From the NCBI GenBank assembly GCA_010094045.1, contig ML986648.1:42128-106127 (forward strand): a stretch of 64,000 nucleotides of DNA. The letters run 5' to 3'. This document shows, piece after piece, positions 12,674 to 24,604 of this stretch. This DNA is from Lojkania enalia. Taxonomy: Eukaryota; Ascomycota; Dothideomycetes; Pleosporales. A program made the translations under genes and the position numbers. A model generated the notes under the pieces. It was not told the origin of the DNA and did not search any database. It saw only the letters and a list, made by a program, of their open reading frames with translations. Position 1 is the first letter of the stretch; every line of letters begins with the position of its first letter.

Positions 12674-14517
12674 CCTTATAAGTAAACAGCCTATATAAGT
12701 AAGTAGTCTACCCTATTAACTTTTTTAACCTTTATATATATATAGCTTAACAACTAAATAATATAATAGTAATTTATAACTTATACGATTATTCTATAGA
12801 AACCTCTATATTCTTCTAGTATATATAAGAATTATATCTAGTCTTACTATAGTAGCTACAGCACGCTTTATACTATCTACTTATATCTAATCGCACCCTA
12901 AATTAGCGTATTATAGCCCGGGTTTCCTCCTTATTATCCTTTTTAATAATAATTATCTCTCCTTATACTTTTATTAGGGTCTCTTATATTTGAATCCGCC
13001 TTTTTTTCCGCTATTTCTATTTTATTACTACTTTATTCACTTCTTAAAGGCTAACAATTTTATTATATATTAACCCGATCTAATATATTACGTTTATAAA
13101 GCCTTTCTTAAGCTAATTTAGCTTCTTAATAATAGAAGCTAGTAAAGAGCCTATATTCCTTTAAATTTAATTATAAATTAATATTAATTAAGCTTCTAGT
13201 TTATATATATTATTTAGTATTTTTACTTATTATAGAGTATTATCTTATACTAGTAGTATTAGTATATAAAGCTTTATATTAAGCTTTAAAAGTACTACTT
13301 CTAGATTAAATAAGATTAGACTAGCTTCTTAAAAACTTATATAGATATTATCCTTTATAATTAATATATTAAAAGTAGCTTTAAAAGTTAGAAAGAACTT
13401 AAGTTTTATAATATAGTTAATATAATTATATATTAAGACTAAGATCTAATTTCTATATATACGCTTTAATAGTAAGAAGTAGTTTATATCTAGTAGCTAT
13501 AATAGGTATAATAAATAAGCTAGTATATAGAGTAGAATAATACTCTATTCTTTATAGAGTTTCTAGAAATTAAGCGAGTTATAACTATTATAGCTATTAA
13601 AGATTAGTAGTTAACTCGTATCTATTATATAATGTTTTATATATCTATAAAAATACTTTAACTATTTAATACCGAGTTTATTTATTATCTAGCTATTTTT
13701 ACTAATTATAATAGCCTAGTTCTTAAGTATATTATCGCCTTCATACTAGGTAGAGAGATATTAGTAGCTAGTAATAATAATAAAGAGTAGGAGTATTTAA
13801 CTAATAGTATTAATCCTCTAAATTACTAAAATCTATTTATAATTATCTAATTAAATTACTTTTAGTTAATTATATCTCTCTATACCTATAATAACTAGTT
13901 ATAATAAGATAACGCTTATTTAAAAGCTAGATTTATTAAAATTATATATATTTTTATCTATAATATTATACTTCTCTTTAATATATTATATAAATTTAAA
14001 CTAGTCTTTAATTACCTTAGAATTTTTATATAAAGTTTTTTAGTAATTATAAAACTAATTTAAGTATATTTTAAGCTTAGAAATATATCTAATAAAGTTT
14101 CTAAGCTAATATATACTAATCTAACTTATATTATATTTAATAAGTAAGCTATTAGCTATATTTTATATAGTAGTTAAGGTAGGCGTAAATTTTCGTAAAT
14201 CTAGGTTAAGTATATATTAGATAATAACCTTCTCTTTAAATTATATTAGTCTTTTTAAGTTAGACTTATAATTATACTATAAGTGGATTCTAGTATATTA
14301 TTAGTATACGGTTATTTAAATTATATTAAATATTAAAATAGCGCGTCTTTTACTATTTATTTAGCCTCTTTTAATAGTTAAAAGAGCTAAGTTTACTTAA
14401 TTCTCGTTTTAGACTATATTCTTATTATTTTATTATTATATTATTATTAAAAGCTTAGATATCGCGTTTTAGTAATAGGGTAGACCGCTCGCTTATATAA
14501 GCTACTTGTTTATAAGG
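12674..14517 (-). mobile_element. Pogo/Fot1-type DNA transposon, 1844-bp family A, copy 2 (RIP-degraded)
   Basis: This aligns end to end with 7651-9494 and has the same length of 1844 bp, with many C/T and G/A differences as expected from RIP. Terminal inverted repeats begin CCTTATAAG and end CTTATAAGG, flanked by TA. No open transposase frame survives. It interrupts the plus-strand Gypsy fragment to its left. Confidence 0.8.
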
Positions 14518-14775
14518 TATATTAGTTTATTAAAAATATCTTAAGTTTAAAGATAATAAAAAATTAATAAAAATAAATAAGATTTAAGTATTTAATAAGT
14601 TAGAAAAGCTCTAAATTTAGCTAGAAACTATAGAAAGACTTACTACTAGGCTGTAAAGCTGTACTATATAACTTCTACGTCTAATACCTAGAGAAACCCT
14701 CTCCTTCGGAGTTATAGTGTTATAAGAGCTCCTAATTGTTTAGAGGGGGAGTAGTATTACAGGACTACGCGATGT
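14518..14775. other. Transition from RIP block to gene island, no gene seen
   Basis: Composition shifts from AT-rich repeat to normal sequence near 14640-14700. The first half may be the continuation of the Gypsy element interrupted at 12674. I see no gene or clear repeat boundary. Confidence 0.5.
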
Positions 14776-14969
14776 TGTAAATCACGTGATGGCGTTCCGG
14801 AGCGGATTAACTGAAGGCCGTGATCCCTCAAGGGGATCACAGACGTGAAAATCCTTTTCTCTTCTTTGCGCTACGTCTTGTATCTAGTCTCGAACCCAGC
14901 TAGGCTAATACTATTGCCAATTGTTGCCCGAGCATCGCTGTTGAATCAGATCGCAGTCGAACCGTGACA
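14776..14969 (+). repeat. LTR-like repeat, left arm of an inverted pair
   Basis: This 194-bp sequence begins TGTAAATCACGTGA and ends GAACCGTGACA, giving the TG..CA ends of an LTR. It contains a TCTTCTTTGCGCTACGTCTT tract. It is repeated in inverted orientation at 15023-15234 with moderate divergence, mostly substitutions that are not RIP-like. It could be a solo LTR facing another, or one arm of a foldback element. Confidence 0.65.
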
Positions 14970-15022
14970 CCCTGGGACAATCGTCCTAGGAATATATGCG
15001 TCAGAGGAAAACCAGCGTCCTA

Positions 15023-15234
15023 TGTCACTGTTCGGCTGCGATTTGATTCAGCAGCGATGCTCGAACAACGATTAGCAGTAGTATTGACCTAGTTGGGGCC
15101 GAGACTAGATACAAGACGCAGCATAAAGAAGAAGAAAGGAATTTCACGTCCGTGATCTCTTCAGGATCGCGGTTCTGCGTTGATCCGTTCCGGATCGTCG
15201 TATCTGTGCTAGCATATCACGTGGTCCCATTACA
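15023..15234 (-). repeat. LTR-like repeat, right arm of the inverted pair
   Basis: The reverse complement of this 212-bp block starts TGTAATGGGACCACGTGA and ends CGAACAGTGACA, matching the left arm at 14776-14969 along its whole length. The two arms are separated by only 53 bp (14970-15022) containing no recognisable retroelement coding sequence. Both arms share a CACGTG hexamer near the outer end. Confidence 0.65.
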
Positions 15235-15641
15235 AAAGCTATATATATGACCTGGATCCTGAAAGCTTGGCATCAGTAAGGGCTTAGTAATGAGTCACAA
15301 GAATCATATTAGCTTGGAAAAGATTGATAGAAGTTCCCACAAGCGAGGGGAAATGCCAAGGGCAGTGAAACAACCGTTGCGAGACAAGGCGCGAGGCTCG
15401 TACATCTACGACATACTGATGAGACTTTCAAGCCATCATGAATTCTAAGAGAATACCAATTTAAATTGTTGTAACGCTATTTGAATTTTAAAGTTCTACA
15501 AATCTACAAAAAGCAATGGCTCGCCTATAGAGATGATAACACTAACACTATCACGTGTCTAACAATGAATACATTTTCTGCACGTATTACTAGAATCTAT
15601 GAAGCTCTATAAAGCCAGATATCCTTCCCCAACCTACCCTT

Positions 15642-17124
15642 TCATCCAAGCGCCGCAAAATACATCTTAATACTACTGATAACCTTATCCACGAAAGTCT
15701 CTTCAACAACGCCTTCCTGCCACGTAAAACCTAACGTCATCCCTCCATCCCCACCAGAAACAACACCAATAGTAATCGCTGTCCCAGAAACAACAGCACT
15801 ACGACTAAATATCAGTTTTCCCACCTTCCATACGGATTTGTCCCCAGCTATGCTAGGCGTCGGATCTGTGATAGGGCTCGAGAAAAACCCAAGATTCGAT
15901 AATTCAAACGCCGCATCACGCTCCTTTCCGACCGTGGAAGCGAAGATTGGGGCCACGTCTGGGATGGATTTGAAAATGGCAATGGTTGTGTATGGCTCTC
16001 CAGAGGGTGAGGCGGTAAGGTATTTTCTTATTGCCTTCGATACTTCTTGGGCTTGGGGCCATATCTCTGTCGGATTTGAGGAGGCATTGGAGTTCTCGAG
16101 GGTTTTGTCTGGGCGGACGATTTGCACTTTGAATGCGTCGAACCAGGTTCCAATTGCACCGTCGACAATGTGGCGAGGCAGCCATGGTCGCAAACTGACG
16201 GGGATTATGCAAGTTAGGGCTTCTGTGGTTAGCGGGAGGATGTCGTAGAGGGTTGTGGCAATGAGAGATGGGAGGGTAGCTGTTACTGATACGTTGTTCT
16301 TCTTGCATTCCTGGATGAAGGACTTTGAACGATTCGGTGACAGAGACAGTGATTTAAAGTGCGACTTGCAGGGGAGCTGGATGACGTTGCCTCTCCACTC
16401 GTTGACAATTTTTGAAGTTGGCTGGCTAGGAGTCTCGGGAAGTGGTAGAGGATGCAACTCTTCGATAGGCGGAAGAAGAGAGCTATTATTTGGTACGATG
16501 ATATGTTCGGTTTCCAACTGAAGTGAAAGAGAAGTAGTAGCGGCGAGAGCATCTCGGAAGGAGTTAAGGAAAACTAGGCCAGACACTCCATCGCCAATAG
16601 CATGATGAAAAATGAAACACGCTGTGAATTCGTTTTCCACTCCGGGGTTTTGCAGGACTATCAATCGCCAGAATGGCAAGGTACCGTAATCGGACTTGAA
16701 ATCGGCGTTGTGTTGATCCTCGAGGAGTGCATCGAGCTCACTGTCTTCTCCTTCATCATTGACAGGTATTGGCTGATTTCGTTTGACAAAGGAAATGCTT
16801 TTTTTAAGATCAATAGAAGGTAAGCGAGCAAAATAAGGCTCTGGGGTATGTTCATCTACTGGAATAGCGGACAATATAGGATGTTTGCGGATCACATCTG
16901 TTACTGCAGTGTAGATGAGATGGTGAATTTCAGACACATGTACAGGCTGGGACAGTTTGTAATGGGCAGATAGGCCGACATTGTTATAGAAGCCTAGGTG
17001 GTGGCAAACTGATGAGATTGACTCGAGTTTGCCTGTGATAGTATATTAGCTGATAAATGCGGTTTATTTCAAATGGATATCAATTACCTAGCGGCCGTAC
17101 TTTTTCGAGCTGATGTATATCCAT
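15642..17124 (-). CDS. AATase-family O-acyltransferase (alcohol acetyltransferase-like)
   Basis: Inferred model: exon 1 at 17124-17088, intron 17087-17033 (55 nt, GTAATT..CACAG with a CAGCTAAT branch region), exon 2 from 17032 to the stop at 15642; 475 aa. The intron is supported because it adds the N-terminus expected of this family (MDIHQLEKVRPLGKLESIS, then CHHLGFYNNVG) in frame to a 431-codon ORF that has no ATG near its start. The acyltransferase motif HHxxxDG is at H155-H156-AIG-D160-G161, inside FIFHHAIGDGVSG; the first His is the usual general base. Length fits alcohol acetyltransferases (PF07247-like, CoA-dependent acyltransferase fold), which transfer acetyl from acetyl-CoA to an alcohol or sphingoid-type acceptor. 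The actual substrate cannot be read from the sequence. No signal peptide is seen. It stands alone between repeat blocks, with no biosynthetic neighbours visible. No stops or RIP signature, so it appears intact. Confidence 0.88.
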
Positions 17125-17271
17125 GATGATAATGACTCTAGATTCTTAAGAGCAGAGTATGGGCTGTTGCACAACCAAGACCCAACAACTAGAACGTTGC
17201 TTAGAGTTGAAAAGTAATGATTTGGAAACCGGAAAATATTGGCATACACAATAGGAAACTAGGCAAGAAGA

Positions 17272-17281
17272 CCTTATATAG
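17272..17281 (-). promoter_or_regulatory. Possible TATA box of the acyltransferase gene
   Basis: The minus strand reads CCTATATAAGG, about 150 bp upstream of the inferred ATG at 17124. An inverted CCAAT (ATTGG on plus) lies further up near 17392. Spacing is plausible for a fungal core promoter. No transcription start evidence is available. Confidence 0.35.
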
Positions 17282-17399
17282 GAAGCGGAAGGACTCTGAC
17301 TCAAGATGTGGGGGTCACTGACAATCTTATGTGATTCCTGCAGGACACATCTCGTAAGATCCACTCTTGGCCTTACCGAGGGCTCACAACTAATTGGCA

Positions 17400-18605
17400 A
17401 GTAAGCAGACCAGCTAGTAAATTCGGGAAAGCTAAGCAGCTTCGTCCAGGGTGCATATACGATTTACGAACTTTGTGCAGCTTGTTACCGCGAATCACGG
17501 GCATTTTGGTCGATTGCAAGAGAATTTGCACTGAAATATGGCCTTTACATAAGTATTAAGCATGTACAAGAACAACTTGACCATAACAAAGGATAGGAGT
17601 GAAATAAATAACCGAATCTGAACATTTAGCTATATTAAGGCTAACCTTCACCCTAACACGCGGCCTACTAGGTATCTTAAAACTCGTATTATCGAAGTAT
17701 AGGACAGCGGACGAATAGTAACGACCTCAAACCTTCTCTTGCAGTTACGAGGGAACTAGTGTTTATTGAGTAAGGTTCTCAGCAGGATCCTTTGGCCAAG
17801 AACTTACCCGAGGAATCTAGCTCCTTCATACCTATTATAGAGCGTAAGCGAAACACCAGCCAGACTAGAAGAAAACAGCCTATCTTGCAACAAAAATCGT
17901 TTGATAAATCTTCGATATCTGTCTCGCTAGAGTGAAGCTTTAGTTAAGGTTTATTGGTGGTGGAATTTCCCCAAGGAGTCTCGAAGACTCAGAGTAAGCT
18001 AAATGTTGCCTAGTACATTGGACTAAAGAACTGACTGGTGCGCTTAAGAAAAAGATGCATCCCACCACCTACCTGTACAGAGCCAATTGCTTTTGTGTGT
18101 AAAACGACTGCCTGTTTAAGTATAGCGGGTTAAGATGCCTAGAGCGATGGTATACCGTCAGCTTATGTGCGTATGTTGGTATTAATCTGCTGACTCGCAC
18201 AAAACGCACTCAACCCTTCTAACAGAGAGCTCATCGAGTTCTGCGCTGCTCAATGAGGGGAGGTTGACTCCTAATAGCGTGAGCTCGCTGACTGCTCGCT
18301 TTCGCACACTAACACCTAAGGCCTAAAATATGGCCAACTGGCTATTCAAGGCTAGCTGAGGGATTTTGAGGTCTTTCGTTTAAGGGCGCAGCAATGATAC
18401 CCACTAGTTCTAATACCCTGTACATGAGCACTCCCTATAATATTAGTCATCCAATGATATGCCTTGTCGTCTATACCCCGGGAAAAATTGATTCGGGCCT
18501 TCCCGCGAGATTCCCGGCATTGCATGCAAGTATCCTTTAGACTGGCCCTTGCATATTCTAGCCGCCTATCAGCCTTCGGCTTTCCTCCAAACCCACCCTC
18601 CATTA
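17400..18605. other. Intergenic region without a recognisable gene
   Basis: Normal-composition sequence without a convincing gene. A 92-codon minus-strand frame starting with ATG lies at 18352-18630, but it overlaps the transposon terminus and matches nothing I recognise. Near 18282-18330 there is a GAGCTCGCTGACTGCTCGCT segment resembling the duplicated modules in the pogo termini of this window. It may be the end of an otherwise lost element. Confidence 0.45.
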
Positions 18606-18685
18606 ACGTGTTAACAAGCGAGCCGGCCATCCAAGCGAGCCGGCCACCTCACCAACTTTCTATAGCGCCTGGACTATCAACTACT

Positions 18686-19330
18686 ATGACCCCACTAACT
18701 ACGCGTCAATTGCCCTGTAATGAAGCAGATATCCTCCTTGCTATCTCAGCTCTTGATAAAGGCTAAATTCAAAGCCTGCGACAGGCTGCACGAACGTTTA
18801 ACGTCCCCCGAACCATGCTCCAGGAGCAACGCGTCGGTATCGTGTTACGACACAATTATAAGCCTTAATTAAAGAAGCTTACTAAGTTAGAGAAGGAGGT
18901 GATTGCTAGGCATATATTAGGGCTGGATTCGCGAGGCTTTGCGCCTACTTTAGAAGCTATGCGAGAGATAGTAGATAGACTCCTTAATGAGCGCGCTAGT
19001 AGGTAGGTTGGCAAGAGCTGGCCTAGGAACTTCGTCACCCATACTGAGGAGCTGAAATCTCTATGGAATTGACGGTACGATAGGCAGCGAGCCTTAAATA
19101 ACGACCCTGAGATTATTACAACCTAGTTTGACCTAATTCAATGTACAGCTTAGTATTTAGCATTATCTATTAAAGCTACCTACTGAATATGTCTCTTAAA
19201 TGCCTAGCAACGCGCGCGAAATAGAGGCTCAGTTATCTCTAGTTTGTAATGAGCTTCAGGCATATTAGAATTCTTCTCCTACGTTAATTATTGATAGATT
19301 TTAGAAGGTGGTGAAGGCTAATATTCGTAT
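18686..19330 (+). pseudogene. Pogo/Fot1-type transposase, broken and internally deleted
   Basis: Translation from the ATG at 18686 gives a typical Fot1/pogo N-terminus (NEADILLAISALDKG, then RQAARTFNVPRTML). Past a stop it continues as the CENP-B-type DNA-binding region (LTKLEKEVIARHILGLDSRG, then GKSWPRNFVTHTEEL and YDRQRALNNDPEII) to about 19130. The sequence then jumps to the extreme C-terminal region (PSNAREIEAQSSLVCNELQA). The catalytic DDE core is missing, consistent with an internal deletion. Several in-frame stops are present. The element could move only with transposase supplied in trans. Confidence 0.75.
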
Positions 19331-19484
19331 GTGTCGCGTATCAGGGAGTATCAATTGCTGAGGCAAATATTGATATATTGAAGGAGGATAAGTGGCCTGC
19401 CTCGCTAGAAGCTGGCAATGGCGAGACTATATAGTGTCAGAGCTGGCTAGCTCTGATGAGGGTTGGAAAACTGCGTCTATTGAC

Positions 19485-19763
19485 TGTAACGGCGCAGGCA
19501 AGACAATGGGTCCGAATGCGGCACGAATCCACTCAGAGGCATATGGGAGTGCGTGGGGGTTCAGGGACCTAGGAATTCCATTAACACCTATAGGCCTTGT
19601 ACGAAAGGATATAGAAGAACTACCAAGCTACTTATAAGGGAGTATGCAACTATATACGGAAGGGAAAAAGGGCGGAGCTGGGGGTAGGATAAGATAAGCG
19701 AAAAGCTTTAGGATAAGGTTATATATAAAACTTTTCGTGGAACGATTTCTTCGCATTATTATA
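19485..19763 (-). repeat. 3' LTR of Gypsy family 1 (279 bp)
   Basis: Begins TGTAACGGCGCAGGCAAGAC and ends in a RIP-altered form of CGTTACA. It aligns without length change to 29518-29796 and 37585-37863. The outer (left) half is almost free of RIP changes, while the inner end is converted (ATTATTATA in place of ATCGTTACA). Confidence 0.9.
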
Positions 19764-22700
19764 CTACCCCCCTTCTTATAGGCTAATAGTCCCTATCTAT
19801 ACTAGTTCAGGAGGGAATTAGGGCTATTACAGATAGGTTCTAGTATAAAGAAATTTCTTTAAGAAGGTATTTATTAGTAAGAGCTAATATATATAGTTGC
19901 CTATAGAGATGCGTTTATATATTAATATAATATTAAGTAAGGTTTTTACGGTAAGTATAATTAACCTATATATTAGCTAGTAACTACTATTATAATAGTT
20001 TATTAATATTGCAATTTCGTCGCGTATAGTAATAAGTATTTACTAGCCTTAGTATATTACTAGGTTACTATTAACTAAGCTTTCTTAACTAAATAATAAC
20101 TTCTACTCTATATATATTATTACGCGTCCCTAGAACTATTAATTATTAAAGTATTACTAATACCTTATAGAAAAAATTAATTAATATACTACTCTACCTA
20201 CCTTCTAAAGCCTCTTTAAAAGCCTTTTAGGTTATCTACTTTTAGGCTACGTATATACTCGCCTATAGATAGTATATAATATTTATCTTTTAGTCTCTAA
20301 GATTAAAAAAATATAAGTATTATATTTTATAAAATAAAAAGTACAACCCTATATAAATTGTATTTAATACTAATAGAGTACTTACTACTAATATATTTAT
20401 AGATCCCCTCCTACTATAAAGAGGAGTTTCTAGTCCTCTAAGGCTATCTTAAACTATAAATAACAGCCCGATATATAAGAGATAAGGAGGATAAAAAGAT
20501 AGCCTTTAAGGCTGTTTTAGAGTCCGCTTATAGTCTAGTATTTATAGCCTAGATTATAAAGAGTTAGGAAGATAGCCTTCTTATAGCTAGTATCTAGATA
20601 GCTTTATTCTACTAGAGTACTAAGTTATTCTATTAAGTTTTAGCTCTAAAGATTCTAATATCTAGCTTTTAAGCTAATATCGCGGTGCTCTTAGGCGGCT
20701 AAAGATAAGGTAGAAGAGGTTTAAGGGGAGCCCGGAGGGAAGGAAGAAGAAGAAGAGTAGAGGAGAAGAGGATTAGAGAAATATCTAACAGCCTACTATT
20801 AGACCTTTCAGATTCTATAGAGGAGTAATTTTAGGCCTATAATTTAGTTTTCTAATCTACTATTTAACTCTTATATATTATTATCTACTAGATAATCTAT
20901 ATTTTCTATACTATCCTTATATACCTTAATCTATTTAGTTAGGGCTTTTAGAGGTTCTAGCTAATTCGGATACTTATTATAAAAAGCTTTTAGCTTATAA
21001 GGTAAACCTATAAAATTTAAGACTTTATACTAGACTAGATTAAGATTATATCCTACCTATTTTATATAGTATTTAAGGGTCTTACAATATAGCTTACTAG
21101 CTAGTATTTCCTTAACCTCCTACTCTTCTACCCCCTTAATAGCGATAGCGGGTGGTTTTAGAGCTTCTTACCTTAATAGAGGGTCCTAAAGGTTTTTATA
21201 CAGTAGGTTTAATACAAAGATATTATATATTCTTAACCCTAAAGGTAGCTATAGATAGTATAAGTTTCTAACCTATTCTAGTACTTTAAGAGGTCTCTTC
21301 TATTAATTAGATAGCTTTTAGCTCGGTTTTTAAACTGTAAAGTTCTTAGTATTTAAGTAGATTATATTACTAATCTACTAATTAATTAGTTACTAGTAAT
21401 AGTTAATAATAGATTATATACAATCCTAAACCTTCTTAATATTAGCCTTTACAGTTTCCTAGGATATATATATACAAGTTACTAGAACTAAAGTATTCTT
21501 ATAATTTAATTTATCTATTATAGTAATAGGATTAATAGAATATTTCTAATCCTAACTCTAATAAGACTTAGATCCGTATAAGATCTAATATAGGGATATT
21601 TTAATAGTTATATAGAATAGAGTCGCTTATACTTAATTAATTATAGGTAATAGAGAACTCTAGTTATTCTAGTAGAAGGATATAAAAGAGCGTAGTCTCT
21701 AATTAATATACTTATTTATAATCTCTATTTATCTATTAGTCTCTTTATAATAAGTAGTAGATAGTTTAATCTTTATACCTAAGATATAGTAGAATTTAGA
21801 CTAGAAACTAGATATAAACTAAAGTCTTTAATTTAAAATAATAGTTTTAGACGTATAACTAAAGTAGTATACTTATTAAATAAATAATTTAGCTATTCCC
21901 CGTGCGTTAATTATATAATAATAGGGAATAAATACCGCTTATTTAGATAGGTAATTAATTACTATTATAATCAAATTATATCTAGACTTATTTATAGAAA
22001 AATTCTTAAAGTTAATATATAAGTATTATATTAGTTAATTTAGTATACGAAGTAGGTAGATAAAACCTAGAGTTTAGGTTTATATTAGATAAACTTTATA
22101 GTATAGAATATAATTCTATATATATCGTTTATAAGTAACTTTTATATCCTTCTAGTAGTACTTCTAAAATAGTAACTAATAGGTTTTAGTAGTACTTAGG
22201 TATGTAGAAGATACTTAGTTATAAGTCTCTTATATAAGTTATATATAAAGGTCTAAATCTAATAGAATATATAAGTAATTATTATAGAAGAGTAGTCTAT
22301 TCTCTATCTAATACTTGTAGGGTAAGAGGGTATATTCTTATATAAAGGAGGCTCGGTTTTCCTATAATAATATATTAATTAACTCTAGAGAGTCTAGTAA
22401 TATAACCTACTCCTAGTCTTTAATAACGTTTAATATAGCTGCTTAAGTTATTATTTAGGTAATATAGAACTAGACTAATTTAGTATTAATTTAGAGGTAA
22501 AGTTAATACGGTCTAAATAGAACTCTTAACTAGTTATTAGTTTAAACTACTTTTAAATTTTTTATATTTTATTTGCAACAGCTAAAAATATCTACTCTAG
22601 TATTATTCTTATCTAGGGTATACTTAATTTAGAACTAATACTAAGCTAATTCCTCGGTCTAATAAATTTAACAAGTATTAAGTACCTTTATAATTATAAA

Positions 22701-23333
22701 ATATTCGAGTAAGCGATAATCGGTATATACTAGAGTTCTAGTAGCTATAAAAGTAAGTTCTATCCTCTATTACTTAAACGCAGTAATAATTGCAAACAGT
22801 TTCTTATTATAAATCTTCTAGTTTAGTTCTAAACTAGATAGAATCTTACTATAGAATATTATAAAATACTATTTTCTGTTAGAATATTTTTATAATAGTA
22901 CTCCTACAACTACTCTATTAAAGATATTAGTTTCTATTTTTATTTCTAATATAGGGTTAAAGTAGTAGAGTATAGGTATACTTAATAGAGCTGACTTTAA
23001 TTTCTTAAAGGTAATATTATATTCTAAAGTCTATATAAAAGGGGTTATAAAGTTCTATAGTATAATAATTAGCTTTATAATACGTAAGAATTCTGGTATA
23101 AACTATTAATAGAATCTAGTAAAACCTAAGAAGGATTTTACACCCGTTATAGTAGTAGATAGCTACTAGTTATATAGTACTTCTACCTTCTCTAAGTTAA
23201 CCTTAAGACCTTTATTTAAGAGGATATAGTTAAGATATTTAGTTCGGGTAATATAGAATTCGCTCTTCTTAATATTAACTTATAACTCTACTTAATATAA
23301 TCTCTTAAGAACTTTCTTAACGTAGATAGTATA

Positions 23334-24604
23334 TATGGTAAGAGGCGAATCTTGTCTTAGGGAGGGAGATAAGGAGCTGAACTAGTTGATTAAAGATAGC
23401 TAGCGGGCTATATTTATGTATATAAAAAAGGGGTATATTAGCTAATATCCAGCGTGATATCCGGCGTAATATTAACTATAATATTGTACGTCGATATCTA
23501 ATACAACTCGGCAGACTAGCTAAAAATCCCTATAATATACCCCCCTAGCTTTAACTACGAAGGAGAAGCTGCGTCGAAAAAATAAAGGTAGATACTATAC
23601 TAAAAGAGGTAAATTATATAGAATAATTAGTAGTAGAGTTAAGTACGCTTGTAGAAATATTAATTTAGATTACCCCCTAAGATTCTTATTAGTAATCGAT
23701 TTATTTGACTAATAGAAATTCCTAAGATTCGATTCTAGCTGAAATTAGTAAGGCGAAGACCTTCTACTACTACTCTATTTCTAATCCGGCGACTAATAGT
23801 ACTAATAATTCTGCTTTAGTAGTCGATTTTATAACTATACGCTAAATTAAGGCTTTCTAATTAATCAGCATCCTAAAAAGTTGAAAATATATAACTGTAG
23901 GAACTTCGAGTATTAGAATTATCGCTAAAAGCTATATTAGAAGCGCTATAGAATAGTAATTACTCTATAGAGTAGTATTAATATAGTATTTTCCGGGGTT
24001 CTACTAGTATTGCGATAATATTAAGTGCGTTTATATAACATTAGAGCGTATAAAAAAATATAATCTAGGCTATATTAGGGAGAGTAAGTTCTAGTTAATA
24101 GATTTTAACCTTTTTAGGAGGTATACTTAGATCTATATATTTTTATACCCTCAGCTAGAAATATACTAGGATATATTAATATAAGAGAATAAAATAGCTT
24201 TAAACGCGATACAGTATATTAATAGGCTTATAAAGTATAGAATTTACACGTAATTCTAATAGTTAAGTACCTAAAGATCGTTGGTAAACGATAAAGATAA
24301 TAATATCGCGATATTATAATACTAAATAAAAAGGAGCGATATTAATCGTAATATATAAATTAAGTTGCAGCTATTTTAGTGCGGTAACCGGGCTTATAAC
24401 TGTAGTAAGAGGCGAATCTTATTTTAGGGAGGGAGATGAGGAGTTGAACTGGTTAATTAAAGATGGCCAGCGGGCCATATTTATGTACATGAAAAAGGGG
24501 TATATTAGCTAATATCCAGCGTAATATCCGGCGTAATATCGACCGTAATATCGTACGTTGATATCTAATACAGCTTGATAGACTAGCCGAAAATCCCTAT
24601 AATA
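23334..24604 (-). mobile_element. Short non-autonomous Copia-type LTR element, 1271 bp
   Basis: Two direct 204-bp LTRs (23334-23537 and 24401-24604) enclose an 863-bp interior. The 5-bp target duplication GTATA lies at 23329-23333 and 24605-24609. The part next to the right LTR (about 24060-24400) matches the leader and gag start of the larger Copia element at 39804-43639. A minus-strand polypurine tract (AAGCTAGGGGGG) abuts the left LTR, so the element runs on the minus strand. RT and integrase are absent. It is nested in the Gypsy RT region. Confidence 0.85.

Noticed and set aside
1..14640. Possible centromere or telomere-adjacent AT block
   Set aside because: The AT richness is explained by RIP-degraded transposons; no telomeric repeat or other specific evidence was seen.
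15290..15448. 52-codon ATG-initiated plus-strand frame between the inverted repeat and the acyltransferase gene
   Set aside because: Too short, no domain and no sign of splicing to anything; could not be supported.
15838..16823. Several frames overlapping the acyltransferase gene
   Set aside because: Shadow frames of the spliced minus-strand gene, without their own support.
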